Assembly: GCA_947492235.1 (NCBI GenBank)
Contig: CANLLZ010000001.1
Coordinates: 1,302,001-1,366,000, forward strand
DNA from: an uncultured Altererythrobacter sp.
Lineage (GTDB): Bacteria > Pseudomonadota > Alphaproteobacteria > Sphingomonadales > Sphingomonadaceae
Length of the DNA stretch: 64,000 nt
Direction of reading: 5' to 3'
The translations under genes and the position numbers were made by a program. Below, piece after piece: positions 26,742 to 34,836 of the stretch. Every line of letters begins with the position of its first letter. The stretch's first letter is position 1. The notes under the pieces are model-generated. The model had not been told where the DNA came from. It searched no databases and saw only the letters and a list, made by a program, of their open reading frames with translations.

Positions 26742-26772
26742 GGCGCTCACAGAGGCACGGAGGCACAGAGAG
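26742..26772 (+). repeat. left terminal inverted repeat of the GxxExxY unit
   Basis: 31 bp, beginning GGCGCTCACAGAGGCACGG and ending CACAGAGAG. It pairs with 27157-27187 with two mismatches and shares its first 28 bp with 19790-19817. The stop of the nuclease gene is 1 bp inside. Confidence 0.85.
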
Positions 26773-26773
26773 C

Positions 26774-27145
26774 TCAATTCGCTATCCGCCGAATACCTTC
26801 TTTCATGGTTTCGCCGGAAAAATTCAAAAGCAGGCCTAGCGGCCTGTCCATAAGGCGCAAATAGGTTAGCAGCTGTTTGGCATGGACGTTTGCCAGTTTT
26901 TCTACCGATTTGATTTCTAGCACGAGCGAGCCGGCAACAACCAGATCAGCCCTGAAAGCAGCAGAGAATCGCATGCCATCGTAAGCTATGTCGACCGGCA
27001 CTTGTCGGTCGACCATCAGCCCCCGACGCTCCAACGCCGCTGCCAGCACAGTCTCGTATACCGATTCGAGCAAACCAGGGCCGAGTCCTCGATGGATTGC
27101 GATACATTCATCGACCACGATCCCACTCACTTCGTTCAATTCCAC
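26774..27145 (-). CDS. GxxExxY family protein (PD-(D/E)XK nuclease superfamily)
   Basis: A 123-residue protein with the family signature GLLESVY (Gly24-x-x-Glu27-x-x-Tyr30) after IAIHRGLGPG. Its active-site pattern looks complete: Glu27, Asp67 in RADLVV, Glu77-Ile-Lys79 in LVLEIKSV, and Gln91-x-x-x-Tyr95 in AKQLLTYL. This is like the RecB/Cas4 type QxxxY motif. The C-terminal part (RPLGLLLNFSGETMKEGIRRI) is also conserved in relatives I recall. GTG at 27145 is the only good start, with GAGAGGG 9 bp before it. The family belongs to PDDEXK nucleases by fold, but no biological role is established. It sits inside its own pair of inverted repeats between fabD and fabG. Confidence 0.88.
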   Translation of the reverse strand: MELNEVSGIVVDECIAIHRGLGPGLLESVYETVLAAALERRGLMVDRQVPVDIAYDGMRFSAAFRADLVVAGSLVLEIKSVEKLANVHAKQLLTYLRLMDRPLGLLLNFSGETMKEGIRRIAN

Positions 27146-27156
27146 AGGCGCCAACC

Positions 27157-27187
27157 CTCTCTGTGCCTCTGCGCCTCTGTGAGCGCC
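27157..27187 (-). repeat. right terminal inverted repeat of the GxxExxY unit
   Basis: 31 bp; read on the minus strand it begins GGCGCTCACAGAGGCGC and ends CACAGAGAG. The first G doubles as the last base of the fabD stop codon, and the inner end supplies the Shine-Dalgarno-like GAGAGGG of the nuclease gene. Confidence 0.85.
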
Positions 27188-28122
27188 TAAATACTTGCGG
27201 CCAGAGCCTCGATATCGTCCATCGCCACCACGCTGGTCGCGGTGCAGTCGGGGGCGATTTTGCGGACCATCGGGCCCAGCACCTTGCCGCCCACTTCCAC
27301 GAATCGCGTCACGCCTGCCGCCTGCATGGCCAGCACGCTTTCGCGCCAGCGGACGCGGCCTGTGACCTGCTCGACCAACAAGCGCTTTTCCTCTGCCGGA
27401 TCGGTGACAGCGGCGGCGGTGACATTGGCGTAGATCGGCACGGTGAAGGCCTGCGGCGGGCAATCGGCCAGCGCCGCAGCCATTGCATCGGCGGCGGGCT
27501 GCATCAGGGAGCAATGGAACGGCGCCGACACGGGCAGCAGAATGCCGCGCTTGATTCCGTGATCCTTCACCATCCCCGCCGCACGCTCAATCGCGCCCTT
27601 GTGGCCGGAGATGACGACCTGCCCCGGGTCGTTGTCGTTGGCGACCTGACAAACCTCGCCCTCTGCGGCTGCATCGCACAGCGCCTGCGCCTTCTCCAAA
27701 TTGGCGCCCAGCAGTGCGGCCATCGCGCCCTCGCCCACCGGCACCGCCGCCTGCATCGCCTGCCCGCGCAGTTTGAGCAGCCGCGCCGTGTCGGCCAGCG
27801 AGAATGCGCCCGCAGCGCACAGCGCCGTGTATTCACCCAGCGAATGGCCCGCCACGAACGCGCCCTTGTCGGCCAGCGTCACACCGCCCTCTTTCTCCAG
27901 CACGCGCAGGGTAGCGATGGCATTCGCCATAATTGCGGGCTGCGCATTCTCCGTCAGGGTCAGCTGGTCTTCCGGCCCCTCTGCCATGATCTTCGACAGG
28001 TTCTGCCCGAGAGCATCGTCGACCTCCTGAAAAACCTCGCGCGCATGGCTGCTGGCAGCGGCCAGATCAGTGCCCATGCCGACTTTCTGGCTGCCCTGAC
28101 CGGGGAAGATAAATGCGATCAT
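27187..28122 (-). CDS. fabD: malonyl-CoA-ACP transacylase
   Basis: FabD loads malonate from CoA onto acyl carrier protein for fatty acid synthesis. It has 311 residues. Motifs: MIAFIFPGQGSQKVGMG at the start, QPAIMANAIA, the nucleophile GHSLGEYTALCAAG, the Arg in KLRGQAMQ, and PVSAPFHCSLMQPA with the catalytic His. The ATG at 28120-28122 overlaps the upstream ldcA-like stop as ATGA. The TAG stop uses the outermost G of the GxxExxY element as its last base, so the element begins exactly where the gene ends. fabG follows beyond the element. Confidence 0.96.
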   Translation of the reverse strand: MIAFIFPGQGSQKVGMGTDLAAASSHAREVFQEVDDALGQNLSKIMAEGPEDQLTLTENAQPAIMANAIATLRVLEKEGGVTLADKGAFVAGHSLGEYTALCAAGAFSLADTARLLKLRGQAMQAAVPVGEGAMAALLGANLEKAQALCDAAAEGEVCQVANDNDPGQVVISGHKGAIERAAGMVKDHGIKRGILLPVSAPFHCSLMQPAADAMAAALADCPPQAFTVPIYANVTAAAVTDPAEEKRLLVEQVTGRVRWRESVLAMQAAGVTRFVEVGGKVLGPMVRKIAPDCTATSVVAMDDIEALAASI

Positions 28123-28958
28123 TGTGTCTCTTTCAAAGTGGATGGACTGGCGAGGCCGAACGGGACAATCCGGTTGGCGGAAGTGTGCCCGATTTCGGCG
28201 CGGCCCAGATAAGGGATGCCCGCGCGATTGCACCAGAACTGGGCGATTTCTTCCGCCGTCTGGCCGAACTCGCGGTCGTTTTCCGGGACATTGGTGACCG
28301 AGCCGAGGCGCAAGCCGGCAATGCGCGGCAGTGTGTTGGCGAGGCTGAAGAACAGGCGGTCGATGGCGTAAAGATGCTCGCTCACCTCCTCCACCATCAC
28401 CACATGACCCGACAGGTCCGGTAGCAGCGGCGTATCGACCAGCATCGCCAGCGTAATCAGATTGAACGCGACGACCGGCTGCTTGCCATCGAGCGAAGGC
28501 TCCAGCCCGCTATTGTCCCCGCCCAGCCAGCGCAGCACCCGGCGCACCGCCTCGCGCCCACGCTCGCTGCGCGCGCTCACCGGCATGGAGCCGTGGACCG
28601 GCTGGCCGATCCCGTGGCGATAGAGCGCCGCAAGCAGATAGCCCATGTCGGAAAATCCGACATAGGTCTTCGCCCGCGCATGCTCGTTCATCCGCGCGAT
28701 GGCAGCCTCTGCGATCCGGTTCGAGCCGTAGCCACCCTTGGCAAACCAAACGACGTCGTAGTCAGGATTGTTGGCGCATTCGACCAGCGCCTGCATGCGC
28801 TGCATGTCCGTGCCTGCATAATGGGCGTGCCGCTCGAAACACTGGTCGTGAAACCACACTTCGTGCTGCGGAAATTCGTCTGCCACCAGCGCGCGCATCG
28901 CGTCGGCATGATCCGGCGTAATGGCAGTCGCGGGCGCGCAAATAGCGATACGTGTCAT
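28119..28958 (-). CDS. ldcA: LD-carboxypeptidase (peptidase S66), murein recycling
   Basis: A 279-residue cytosolic L,D-carboxypeptidase-like protein. MTRIAICAPATAI starts the family fold. VWFAKGGYGSNRI precedes the nucleophile Ser103 in VGFSDMGYL; the Glu/His partners are probably in VMVEEVSEHLYAIDR and RAEIGHTS. LdcA trims the terminal D-Ala from murein tetrapeptide during recycling. An in-frame ATG at 28970 is an alternative start; neither has a strong ribosome binding site. It overlaps fabD by ATGA. It is divergent from a Mur ligase that resembles Mpl, which would use the tripeptide product, so the pair fits one recycling route. Confidence 0.82.
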   Translation of the reverse strand: MTRIAICAPATAITPDHADAMRALVADEFPQHEVWFHDQCFERHAHYAGTDMQRMQALVECANNPDYDVVWFAKGGYGSNRIAEAAIARMNEHARAKTYVGFSDMGYLLAALYRHGIGQPVHGSMPVSARSERGREAVRRVLRWLGGDNSGLEPSLDGKQPVVAFNLITLAMLVDTPLLPDLSGHVVMVEEVSEHLYAIDRLFFSLANTLPRIAGLRLGSVTNVPENDREFGQTAEEIAQFWCNRAGIPYLGRAEIGHTSANRIVPFGLASPSTLKETQ

Positions 28959-29026
28959 GCTCACATCCATGGCCTTAGTCCGTTCATGGTTGCAAGGGTA
29001 GCTATTGGCGCTAGTCAGCTTTTCCC

Positions 29027-30466
29027 ATGACCAAAGCGACCGATTTGCCTGATCCGACATCTGACCTGACCGCCCGCCCGTGGTTCTTCTGCGGCATTGG
29101 CGGCTCCGGAATGCAGCCGCTCGCCGCGATCCTGAAAGGGCGCGGAGCCGAAGTCGCGGGCAGCGACCGCAGCTTCGACCAAGGCCGTACGCCTGAAAAA
29201 TTCGCCGCGTTGGAGCGGCAGGGCTTTACGCTGTTTCCGCAGGACGGCAGCGGCATCACCAGCGAAGCGCAAGTGCTGGTCGCCAGTGCGGCGGTGGAAG
29301 ACACCGTGCCGGAAATGAAGCGGGCCAAGGAATTGGGCCTGCCCCGCCTGACCCGCGCCGATCTCAACGCAGCTTTGTTCAATTCCAGCAACACAGGCGT
29401 CGCGATTGCCGGGACCAGCGGCAAATCCACCGTCACCGGCATGCTGGGCTGGATTTTGGAAGATGCGGGCCGTGCACCCACCATCATGAACGGCGCGGTG
29501 ATGAAGAACTTTGTCAGCGAAGACCGGCCCTTCGCCAGCGCGGTTGTCGGCAGCCCCGACCTTTATGTCTCGGAAGTCGATGAAAGCGACGGCTCGATTG
29601 CGCAATACCGGCCCGAAGTCGGCGTGCTGCTCAATGTCAGCCTCGATCACAAGAGCATGGAAGAACTGCGCGTGCTGTTCGCCGACTATCTGGAGGCCTC
29701 CCACATCGCGGTGATCAATGCCGATGATGACGAGGCGCTGGAACTGCTGGAGCATGCAGACGAAGCCATCACTTTCGGCATCGGCGACAGGGGCGCGACC
29801 ATCGGTATCCGCCCCGGCAGCCGCGCCGATGGTCCGATGCGGCAGGCCGCCCTTGTGGTGGATCGCCGCGACGATAGCGAGCATTCGCTGGTGCTGAACA
29901 TGCCCGGCAGGCACAACCTGTCCAACGCACTGGCGGCAATCGCCGGGGCCAATGCCTGCGGTGTGTCGGTGGCGGACGCGGTGGCCGCTCTGGCCCGCTT
30001 TGAGGGCCTGGCCCGCCGGTTCGATATTGTCGGCACGTCAGCCAGCGGCGTGACCGTGATCGACGATTTCGGACACAATCCGGAGAAATGCGCAGCGACC
30101 CTGCGCACGCTCAGGTCCAGCCCCGGGCGGGTGCTCGCCTTCTTCCAGCCGCATGGCTACGGCCCGCTGCGCCAGATGGGCGCGGAACTGGCCGAGACGT
30201 TTGCACGCGAGCTCGGCGAAGATGACATCACCCTGCTCTGCGACCCCGTCTATTTCGGCGGCACAGTAGACCGCAGCGAGGGAAGCGAGCGGATCGTCGA
30301 TCTGATTGCCAAGGCGGGCGGAAAAGCCATCCACATCAACACCCGCGAGGGCTGCGGCGACTGGCTCGTCGCCAACGCACAAAGTGGCGACCGGATAGTA
30401 ATCATGGGCGCGCGCGACGACACGCTGAGCCTGTTTGCGGCGGATATTCTGAGTCGATTGAAGTGA
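29027..30466 (+). CDS. mpl: Mur ligase, UDP-MurNAc:tripeptide ligase (Mpl)-like
   Basis: A 479-residue Mur ligase. The N-terminal UDP-binding domain has FFCGIGGSGMQPLAAILKGRG, the ATP-binding loop is AIAGTSGKSTVTGML, followed by VSEVDESDGS, NVSLDHKSMEEL and MPGRHNLSNALAAIAGA. The C-terminal domain has VIDDFGHNPEKCAATL, with DDFGHNP in the place of the MurC DDYGHHP. These match MurC and its paralog Mpl. The divergent ldcA-like gene and the lack of other division-cluster genes favour Mpl (recycled tripeptide to UDP-MurNAc) over MurC, but substrate choice cannot be settled by eye. The stop overlaps the next small gene as GTGA. Confidence 0.75.
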   Translation: MTKATDLPDPTSDLTARPWFFCGIGGSGMQPLAAILKGRGAEVAGSDRSFDQGRTPEKFAALERQGFTLFPQDGSGITSEAQVLVASAAVEDTVPEMKRAKELGLPRLTRADLNAALFNSSNTGVAIAGTSGKSTVTGMLGWILEDAGRAPTIMNGAVMKNFVSEDRPFASAVVGSPDLYVSEVDESDGSIAQYRPEVGVLLNVSLDHKSMEELRVLFADYLEASHIAVINADDDEALELLEHADEAITFGIGDRGATIGIRPGSRADGPMRQAALVVDRRDDSEHSLVLNMPGRHNLSNALAAIAGANACGVSVADAVAALARFEGLARRFDIVGTSASGVTVIDDFGHNPEKCAATLRTLRSSPGRVLAFFQPHGYGPLRQMGAELAETFARELGEDDITLLCDPVYFGGTVDRSEGSERIVDLIAKAGGKAIHINTREGCGDWLVANAQSGDRIVIMGARDDTLSLFAADILSRLK

Positions 30467-30771
30467 GCAAATACACGCAAATGTGGGTCGGCTATCTGCT
30501 CATGCTAGCAGCGTGGCTAATTTTCATTGGCCTACTCATCTTTTGGCCTGAAGTCCTCTTCCAGAGGTTTTACGTGGTAATCCTGCTGGTTGTAGCCATG
30601 TTCGGACTGCCGCTGCTGTATTCAGACCTGTTTGCCTGCCCTGAGTGCGGAGAATCACCTGCTGGCCGGCTAGAGCCAACTGCCAATTTCGGGCTCGAGT
30701 TCAATATGATGCCCCCGAAACGGCAATGCGATTTTTGTGGCTATCCCTTTGACCAACAGGACATGACCTAA
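30463..30771 (+). CDS. small membrane protein with zinc-ribbon-like cysteines
   Basis: A 102-residue protein of no family I recognise. Two hydrophobic helices (about 8-28 and 37-55) are followed by a soluble part with CPECGESP (residues 59-66) and CDFCGYPF (residues 88-95). The CxxC...CxxC pattern suggests a zinc ribbon on one face of the inner membrane. It starts at GTG with a GTGA overlap to the Mur ligase stop, and its stop overlaps the convergent GST gene by 4 bp. The Mpl-like ligase is its likely operon partner, but no role is implied. Confidence 0.7.
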   Translation: MSKYTQMWVGYLLMLAAWLIFIGLLIFWPEVLFQRFYVVILLVVAMFGLPLLYSDLFACPECGESPAGRLEPTANFGLEFNMMPPKRQCDFCGYPFDQQDMT

Positions 30772-31403
30772 AGCCCCTCCGCGCCAGCCTTCTCGCGCGC
30801 GGTCGCCCTTTTAAACGCATCGCGCGCGGTCAGCCGGTCGCGATAGGCTTCCAGGCTGTCGGGCACGCCCTCGTCCAGACCGACACTCTTGGCGAGGATC
30901 AGTGCGTAACCGACGCAGATGTCGGCCACAGTGAACCTGTCTGCGCACAGGAACTCGCGGGTTTCCAGTCGCTGCTCCACCTTCACCAGCCTCTTGTGGA
31001 ACCAGCGGGCGTAGGCGTGGCCTGCCTCCTCCAGCCCGCGATCCTTCTCGAACAGGGCAAAGCGCATGAACACGGTTTGCGGGAAGGTGATGGTGGCATC
31101 GGCATGGTAGGTGTAATCTAGGAACGCCGCATAGTCCGCCTGCCCGCGCGCTACTAGCAGATCGCCCTTGCCGCCCAGCCCCGCCAAATAAACGGCAATC
31201 GCACAGCTTTCGGTCATCTGCGCGCCGTCATGCTCCAGCAGCGGAATGGTCCCCAGCGGGTTCAGCTCCAGAAACTCCGGCGCTTTCTTACGCGGCGGGA
31301 ACGGCAGCATCCGCAGGTCGATATCGGTGCCCGCTTCCTCCGCCGCCCAGGTGGCGCGAAGTCCGCGAGAGCCACGGCAGGTGTGGAGTACCGGAACGCT
31401 CAA
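30768..31403 (-). CDS. glutathione S-transferase family protein
   Basis: A 211-residue GST. The N-terminal thioredoxin-like domain has VLHTCRGSRGLRATWAAEE, NPLGTIPLLEHDG (cis-Pro motif) and MTESCAIAVYL (the ES pair that binds glutathione). The helical C-terminal domain has FTVADICVGYAL with the conserved Asp cap. It starts at TTG, overlapping the DUF808 stop as TTGA. Typical roles are conjugation of or reduction with glutathione in the cytosol; the substrate is unknown. Confidence 0.88.
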   Translation of the reverse strand: MSVPVLHTCRGSRGLRATWAAEEAGTDIDLRMLPFPPRKKAPEFLELNPLGTIPLLEHDGAQMTESCAIAVYLAGLGGKGDLLVARGQADYAAFLDYTYHADATITFPQTVFMRFALFEKDRGLEEAGHAYARWFHKRLVKVEQRLETREFLCADRFTVADICVGYALILAKSVGLDEGVPDSLEAYRDRLTARDAFKRATAREKAGAEGL

Positions 31404-32365
31404 TGCGCTGCTCCTTCCGCGCCCGGCTTGTGCCCCAGCCCCAGCACCTTGTGCAGGATAAAGACGATGACCCAGCCCACGACCAGCGCGACGACGGCAG
31501 AGATCGCCGCATAAGTCAGCCAGCCGAAAAAGCCGCCCGCCGGCCCCAGACCGTCAGCCACCGCCGATTCCAGACCGTGCGCGGCATCATACAGCCCGTG
31601 GAAGCCCAGCTCATGCGTACCATGCAGCAGAATGCCGCCGCCGACCCACAGCATCGCGACCGTGCCGATGAGAGAAAGCGCGATAAGCAGCTTGGGCATG
31701 GCCGCAACCAGCCCCCGCCCGAATGCCTGCGCCACTTCGCTGGAACGCTGCGTGAGCGACAGTCCGAAATCGTCCATCTTCACAATCAGCGCAACCGCGC
31801 CATAGACCGCCACGGTAACCGCAATGGCCACCAGAGCGAGAGCGATGCCCCGCTCCCACCAGATGGTCAGCTCGGTCAGTTCGTTGAGCGTGATGGCCAT
31901 GATCTCGGCAGACAGGATGAAGTCGGTCCGGATGGCTCCGGAAATCCGCTCCTTTTCGAATTGCGCGGGGTCTTCGATGACATCGTCCACCGTCTTGCCG
32001 TGTTTCTCCCCGCCCAGCTTCTCCAGCACCTTTTCCGCGCCCTCGTAAGACAGGAACAGGCCGCCCGCCATCAACAGGAAGATGATGGCAGCGGGCAGAA
32101 ATTCGCTCAGCAGGATGGCGCCGGGCAGCAGAAACAGCAGCTTGTTCTTGAAACTGCCCTTGGCGATCGCCCAGATAATCGGCAGCTCGCGCGCGGGCGA
32201 AAGGCCGGTGACATAGCTCGGCGTGACAGCCGCATCGTCGATCACCACGCCTGCGGTTTTTGATCCCGCCCGCCCGGCAGCGGCGGCAATATCATCGACC
32301 GAAGCCGCAGCCGTGCGGGCGATGATGGATACGTCGTCGAGCAAGGCGGCCAATCCGCTAGGCAT
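31400..32365 (-). CDS. DUF808 family inner membrane protein
   Basis: A 321-residue protein with about six to seven membrane helices, resembling the DUF808 (YedI) family. It starts MPSGLAALLDDVSIIARTAAASVDDIAAAAGRA and continues VVIDDAAVTPSYVTGL, both very typical of the family. It ends in several helices and a His/Gly-rich tail (HKVLGLGHK). The open frame runs on upstream, but the family start fixes the ATG at 32363-32365. Function is unknown. It is coupled by TTGA to the GST gene downstream. Confidence 0.85.
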   Translation of the reverse strand: MPSGLAALLDDVSIIARTAAASVDDIAAAAGRAGSKTAGVVIDDAAVTPSYVTGLSPARELPIIWAIAKGSFKNKLLFLLPGAILLSEFLPAAIIFLLMAGGLFLSYEGAEKVLEKLGGEKHGKTVDDVIEDPAQFEKERISGAIRTDFILSAEIMAITLNELTELTIWWERGIALALVAIAVTVAVYGAVALIVKMDDFGLSLTQRSSEVAQAFGRGLVAAMPKLLIALSLIGTVAMLWVGGGILLHGTHELGFHGLYDAAHGLESAVADGLGPAGGFFGWLTYAAISAVVALVVGWVIVFILHKVLGLGHKPGAEGAAH

Positions 32366-32527
32366 AAAAGTACTCCCGTGTCGGTCGTTTGACCCCGTGT
32401 CCTTTGCACAAGCGGGCCGGATGTGGCCAGCGCACGCTTTGCCGTGGTCCACGGCGCAGCGCGATTTACCGCTTTTTAAAACACTTAACGCCATAAACTT
32501 CGTGACGTTTTTCGGGGGTTTTGACCA

Positions 32528-33187
32528 ATGATGATCCATATTCTTGCAGCAGCGCAAACGGGCGGTTTCGCCGAAGACACGCGCATTTACGAGCGGTCGG
32601 TCGACTCGACCAATCTTCTGCTCGACTATTGGTGGGTTGGCGGTCTTGCCGTGGCCGCTGTCGCCGTGTTCGTGTCGCTTTCGGGTAAGCGCCGCAATGT
32701 CGGCGAGCTGGAGGCCCGGTGCACCGCAGCCTTTGGCGATGTCGACGCGATTCTTGCCGAGCGCCACGCCCTCATTCCCAATCTGGTCGAAGTGACCAAA
32801 GCGCATGCGGGTCAGGAAATCCAGGTACTCGACCGCCTGATCGAGGCCCAGCAGGCCGCATTGGAAACGATGGGCTACAACCGCATGACTGCGGAGACAG
32901 AGGTGGGCAATGCCCTGAACCAGCTGATTAACGTCGCCAGCTCCATGCCCAAGCTGACCAGCAACAGCGAGTTTCCCCGTCTGCGCGAAGAGCTTACGCG
33001 GATCGAGGAAAAGGTGACCGCAGCGCGCCGGTATTACAACACCACCGTCGCAGAGTATGATGCGGCCCGCAGTGCCTTTGTGCCCGGCCTGATCGCAAAG
33101 GTGAGCAAGATGCCCCGCCATGTGAGTTTCGATCTGGGCGATAAGCGCGAGGAAGTGAGCCAACCGCAGACCGTTGCCTTCGGCTGA
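32528..33187 (+). CDS. lemA: LemA family protein
   Basis: A 219-residue LemA-type protein with a membrane helix near residues 35-51 and a long helical domain outside. The family signature is clear: RHALIPNLVEVTKAHAGQE, NALNQLINVASSMPKL, FPRLREELTRIEEKVTAARRYYN. LemA proteins often pair with M48 proteases, as here, where the protease gene starts 5 bp downstream. The exact cellular role is unsettled. GGGGG lies upstream of the first ATG; a second ATG follows directly. Confidence 0.9.
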   Translation: MMIHILAAAQTGGFAEDTRIYERSVDSTNLLLDYWWVGGLAVAAVAVFVSLSGKRRNVGELEARCTAAFGDVDAILAERHALIPNLVEVTKAHAGQEIQVLDRLIEAQQAALETMGYNRMTAETEVGNALNQLINVASSMPKLTSNSEFPRLREELTRIEEKVTAARRYYNTTVAEYDAARSAFVPGLIAKVSKMPRHVSFDLGDKREEVSQPQTVAFG

Positions 33188-33192
33188 GCGCC

Positions 33193-34674
33193 ATGAAGGT
33201 CACCGGCTTCGCCTCGCATGTCGCCCACAACCGGCAGCGTGCGCTGGCTTCGATTGCGCTGTATTGCCTCGCCTTCATTCCCATCGGGTTGCTGGCGCTC
33301 GGCGTCGTCCCCATTCTGGTCGGCCAGTCCGAATATTCGCTGCTGCGCAACCCGCTGCTTTATGCCGCGATTTTTCTCCCCGTCGTTGTCGCGCTGTCGC
33401 TCGGCATTCTGGCACTGAACTATTTCCGGATGCGGCAGGAGATCGAAGAAAGCCTCAATATCCAAGGCGTCACCGAGCAGCAGGAACCGCGCCTCGCCCG
33501 CATCGGCGGGGAGCAGGCAACCTTGCAGGGACTGCGTCATCCCTCCTTCGGTGTCATCGAGAGCCCTGCCCGCAATGCGATTTCGCTGGGCGTGACACCC
33601 GGCCAGCGGATGATCGCGGTGACACGCGGCCTGCTCAATGACCTCGATGACGAAGAAGTGGCCGCCGTGATCGCGCACGAGCTGGCGCACTTCCGGCTCG
33701 GCGATGCGCGGCTGCTGTCGCTCAATCAGGCGATGATGCGCACCGCGACAGCGCTGCAGGTCTACAATCCGCTCAAGGTCGAGCTCAACATGCACACGAA
33801 GATGCAGTGGCATTTCGTGATTGCGATGATCCTGCCGATTTTCCTCGTGGCGCAGGCGGTCGGCGGATTGGTGACGATGGCTGCATGGCGCGCGGCTCGC
33901 CATGCCAATGGCGCGGTGCGCGGTGCACGCGATTTCATTGCCGATGCCGAAGCTCTCAGGATCACGCATTTTCCCGAAGCGCTGCTGACCGCGACTGCGA
34001 AATGCGAAGGCAATGGCTATTTCCCGGGCGCCGAGAAGTTCGAGGCGATGCTGTTCTCCGGCAATCCGGAAAGCCAGGGCGGCACCCATCCGCAGCCCGA
34101 AAAGCGTAAGGCCGAAATCCAGCGGGTCGCCGCAAAAATGGCCATGCCCGGCCGCCAGCGCCGCGATACCCGCGCAGCCGGCGTCCGGCCCGCTCTTACT
34201 CCCTCCGGCGGCGGCTTTGGCCGTAAGGGCGGCGGAATGCCGGCCTTTGCCCCCGCTCTGGCTGTGGCCGGAGGCGGCAGCTTCCAGCAAGCGAGTGCGC
34301 GCACACAGGAATTGCCGCGCGAGCCGGGCGCATGGCTCCTCTACGCGTGGATTTTCGACCGCAAGACCTACCGCGCATGGCAGCGCGGCATGTTCGACCA
34401 GATGGCATGGCGCGCCGATGACAAGCGCAATATGCTAGGCGCAACGCCGCTCGCCACTGTCTGGCTGGTGGGCGCACTGATCGTCTCAAGCGCGTTCTTT
34501 TATGCCGTAGCGGACAGCCCGGCGGATATGATCGACCGCATGTCGGGCCGCGCTTATCTCGAAGCCTCCGACGAAGTCGCAGGATCGCTGTTCTGCGCAC
34601 CCTCGGACACCCAGTGTCAGGCCGCGCGCACTTTCGAGCACACATCAGACCATCCAGTCAGCAGCCCGAACTGA
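33193..34674 (+). CDS. M48 family zinc metalloprotease, HtpX-like
   Basis: A 493-residue membrane metalloprotease. Two N-terminal helices (about 16-40 and 54-78) precede the catalytic domain. The zinc site is VIAHELAHFRLGD (HExxH), with the probable third ligand in the ARDFIADAEAL segment. A further helix near 210-230 (FLVAQAVGGLVTMAAW) and one near 420-440 (VWLVGALIVSSAFFYAV) anchor it. Proline/arginine-rich sequence around residues 315-370 separates them. M48 proteases degrade or control damaged membrane proteins. Paired with lemA in one operon. Confidence 0.85.
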   Translation: MKVTGFASHVAHNRQRALASIALYCLAFIPIGLLALGVVPILVGQSEYSLLRNPLLYAAIFLPVVVALSLGILALNYFRMRQEIEESLNIQGVTEQQEPRLARIGGEQATLQGLRHPSFGVIESPARNAISLGVTPGQRMIAVTRGLLNDLDDEEVAAVIAHELAHFRLGDARLLSLNQAMMRTATALQVYNPLKVELNMHTKMQWHFVIAMILPIFLVAQAVGGLVTMAAWRAARHANGAVRGARDFIADAEALRITHFPEALLTATAKCEGNGYFPGAEKFEAMLFSGNPESQGGTHPQPEKRKAEIQRVAAKMAMPGRQRRDTRAAGVRPALTPSGGGFGRKGGGMPAFAPALAVAGGGSFQQASARTQELPREPGAWLLYAWIFDRKTYRAWQRGMFDQMAWRADDKRNMLGATPLATVWLVGALIVSSAFFYAVADSPADMIDRMSGRAYLEASDEVAGSLFCAPSDTQCQAARTFEHTSDHPVSSPN

Positions 34675-34745
34675 CGGGCTGACGGAGGCAGCACCCGCGC
34701 TCATCGCGCTTGCAATTCGCGCCCACACCGCTATGTGCCGCGCTT

Positions 34746-34794
34746 CCTGTGAAAACAGGGAACCCAAGAAAGCCGGAGGGGCCCCGTCATCCGG
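34746..34794 (+). promoter_or_regulatory. possible S6/S18-binding leader of the rpsF operon
   Basis: Two small hairpins lie 40-90 bp before rpsF: CCTGT-gaaa-ACAGG (34746-34759), and CCGGA with TCCGG (34773-34794) around a self-complementary GGGGCCCC. rpsF operons of several phyla carry a leader bound by S6:S18. I see the hairpins, but I cannot confirm the conserved bulge of that motif. Confidence 0.3.
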
Positions 34795-34836
34795 ACGGAT
34801 CAGCCAGCGATCGGCAGCAATTGAAAGGAAGAATGC

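Larger units (their letters stand above)
26742..27187 (-). mobile_element. 446-bp GxxExxY nuclease unit with 31-bp terminal inverted repeats
   Basis: Terminal inverted repeats at 26742-26772 and 27157-27187 (31 bp each, two mismatches; outer end GGCGCTCACAGAGG, inner end CACAGAGAG) enclose one small gene. The gene starts 11 bp inside one repeat and stops 1 bp from the other, so the unit contains almost nothing else. Its outer base forms the last G of the fabD TAG stop codon. The same repeats, without the gene, occur at 19790-19943. The GAGAGGG at the inner edge of the right repeat is placed to act as the ribosome binding site of the gene. No target-site duplication is evident. Confidence 0.75.

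Noticed and set aside
26722-26766. N-terminal extension of FabG reading MPPCLCERQT
   Set aside because: These residues are a translation of the element's terminal repeat. The ATG at 26721 matches the family start and has a good ribosome binding site.
27146-27514. Upstream extension of the GxxExxY frame into fabD
   Set aside because: It runs antisense-free but out of frame through fabD and across the terminal repeat. The family length and start fit GTG 27145.
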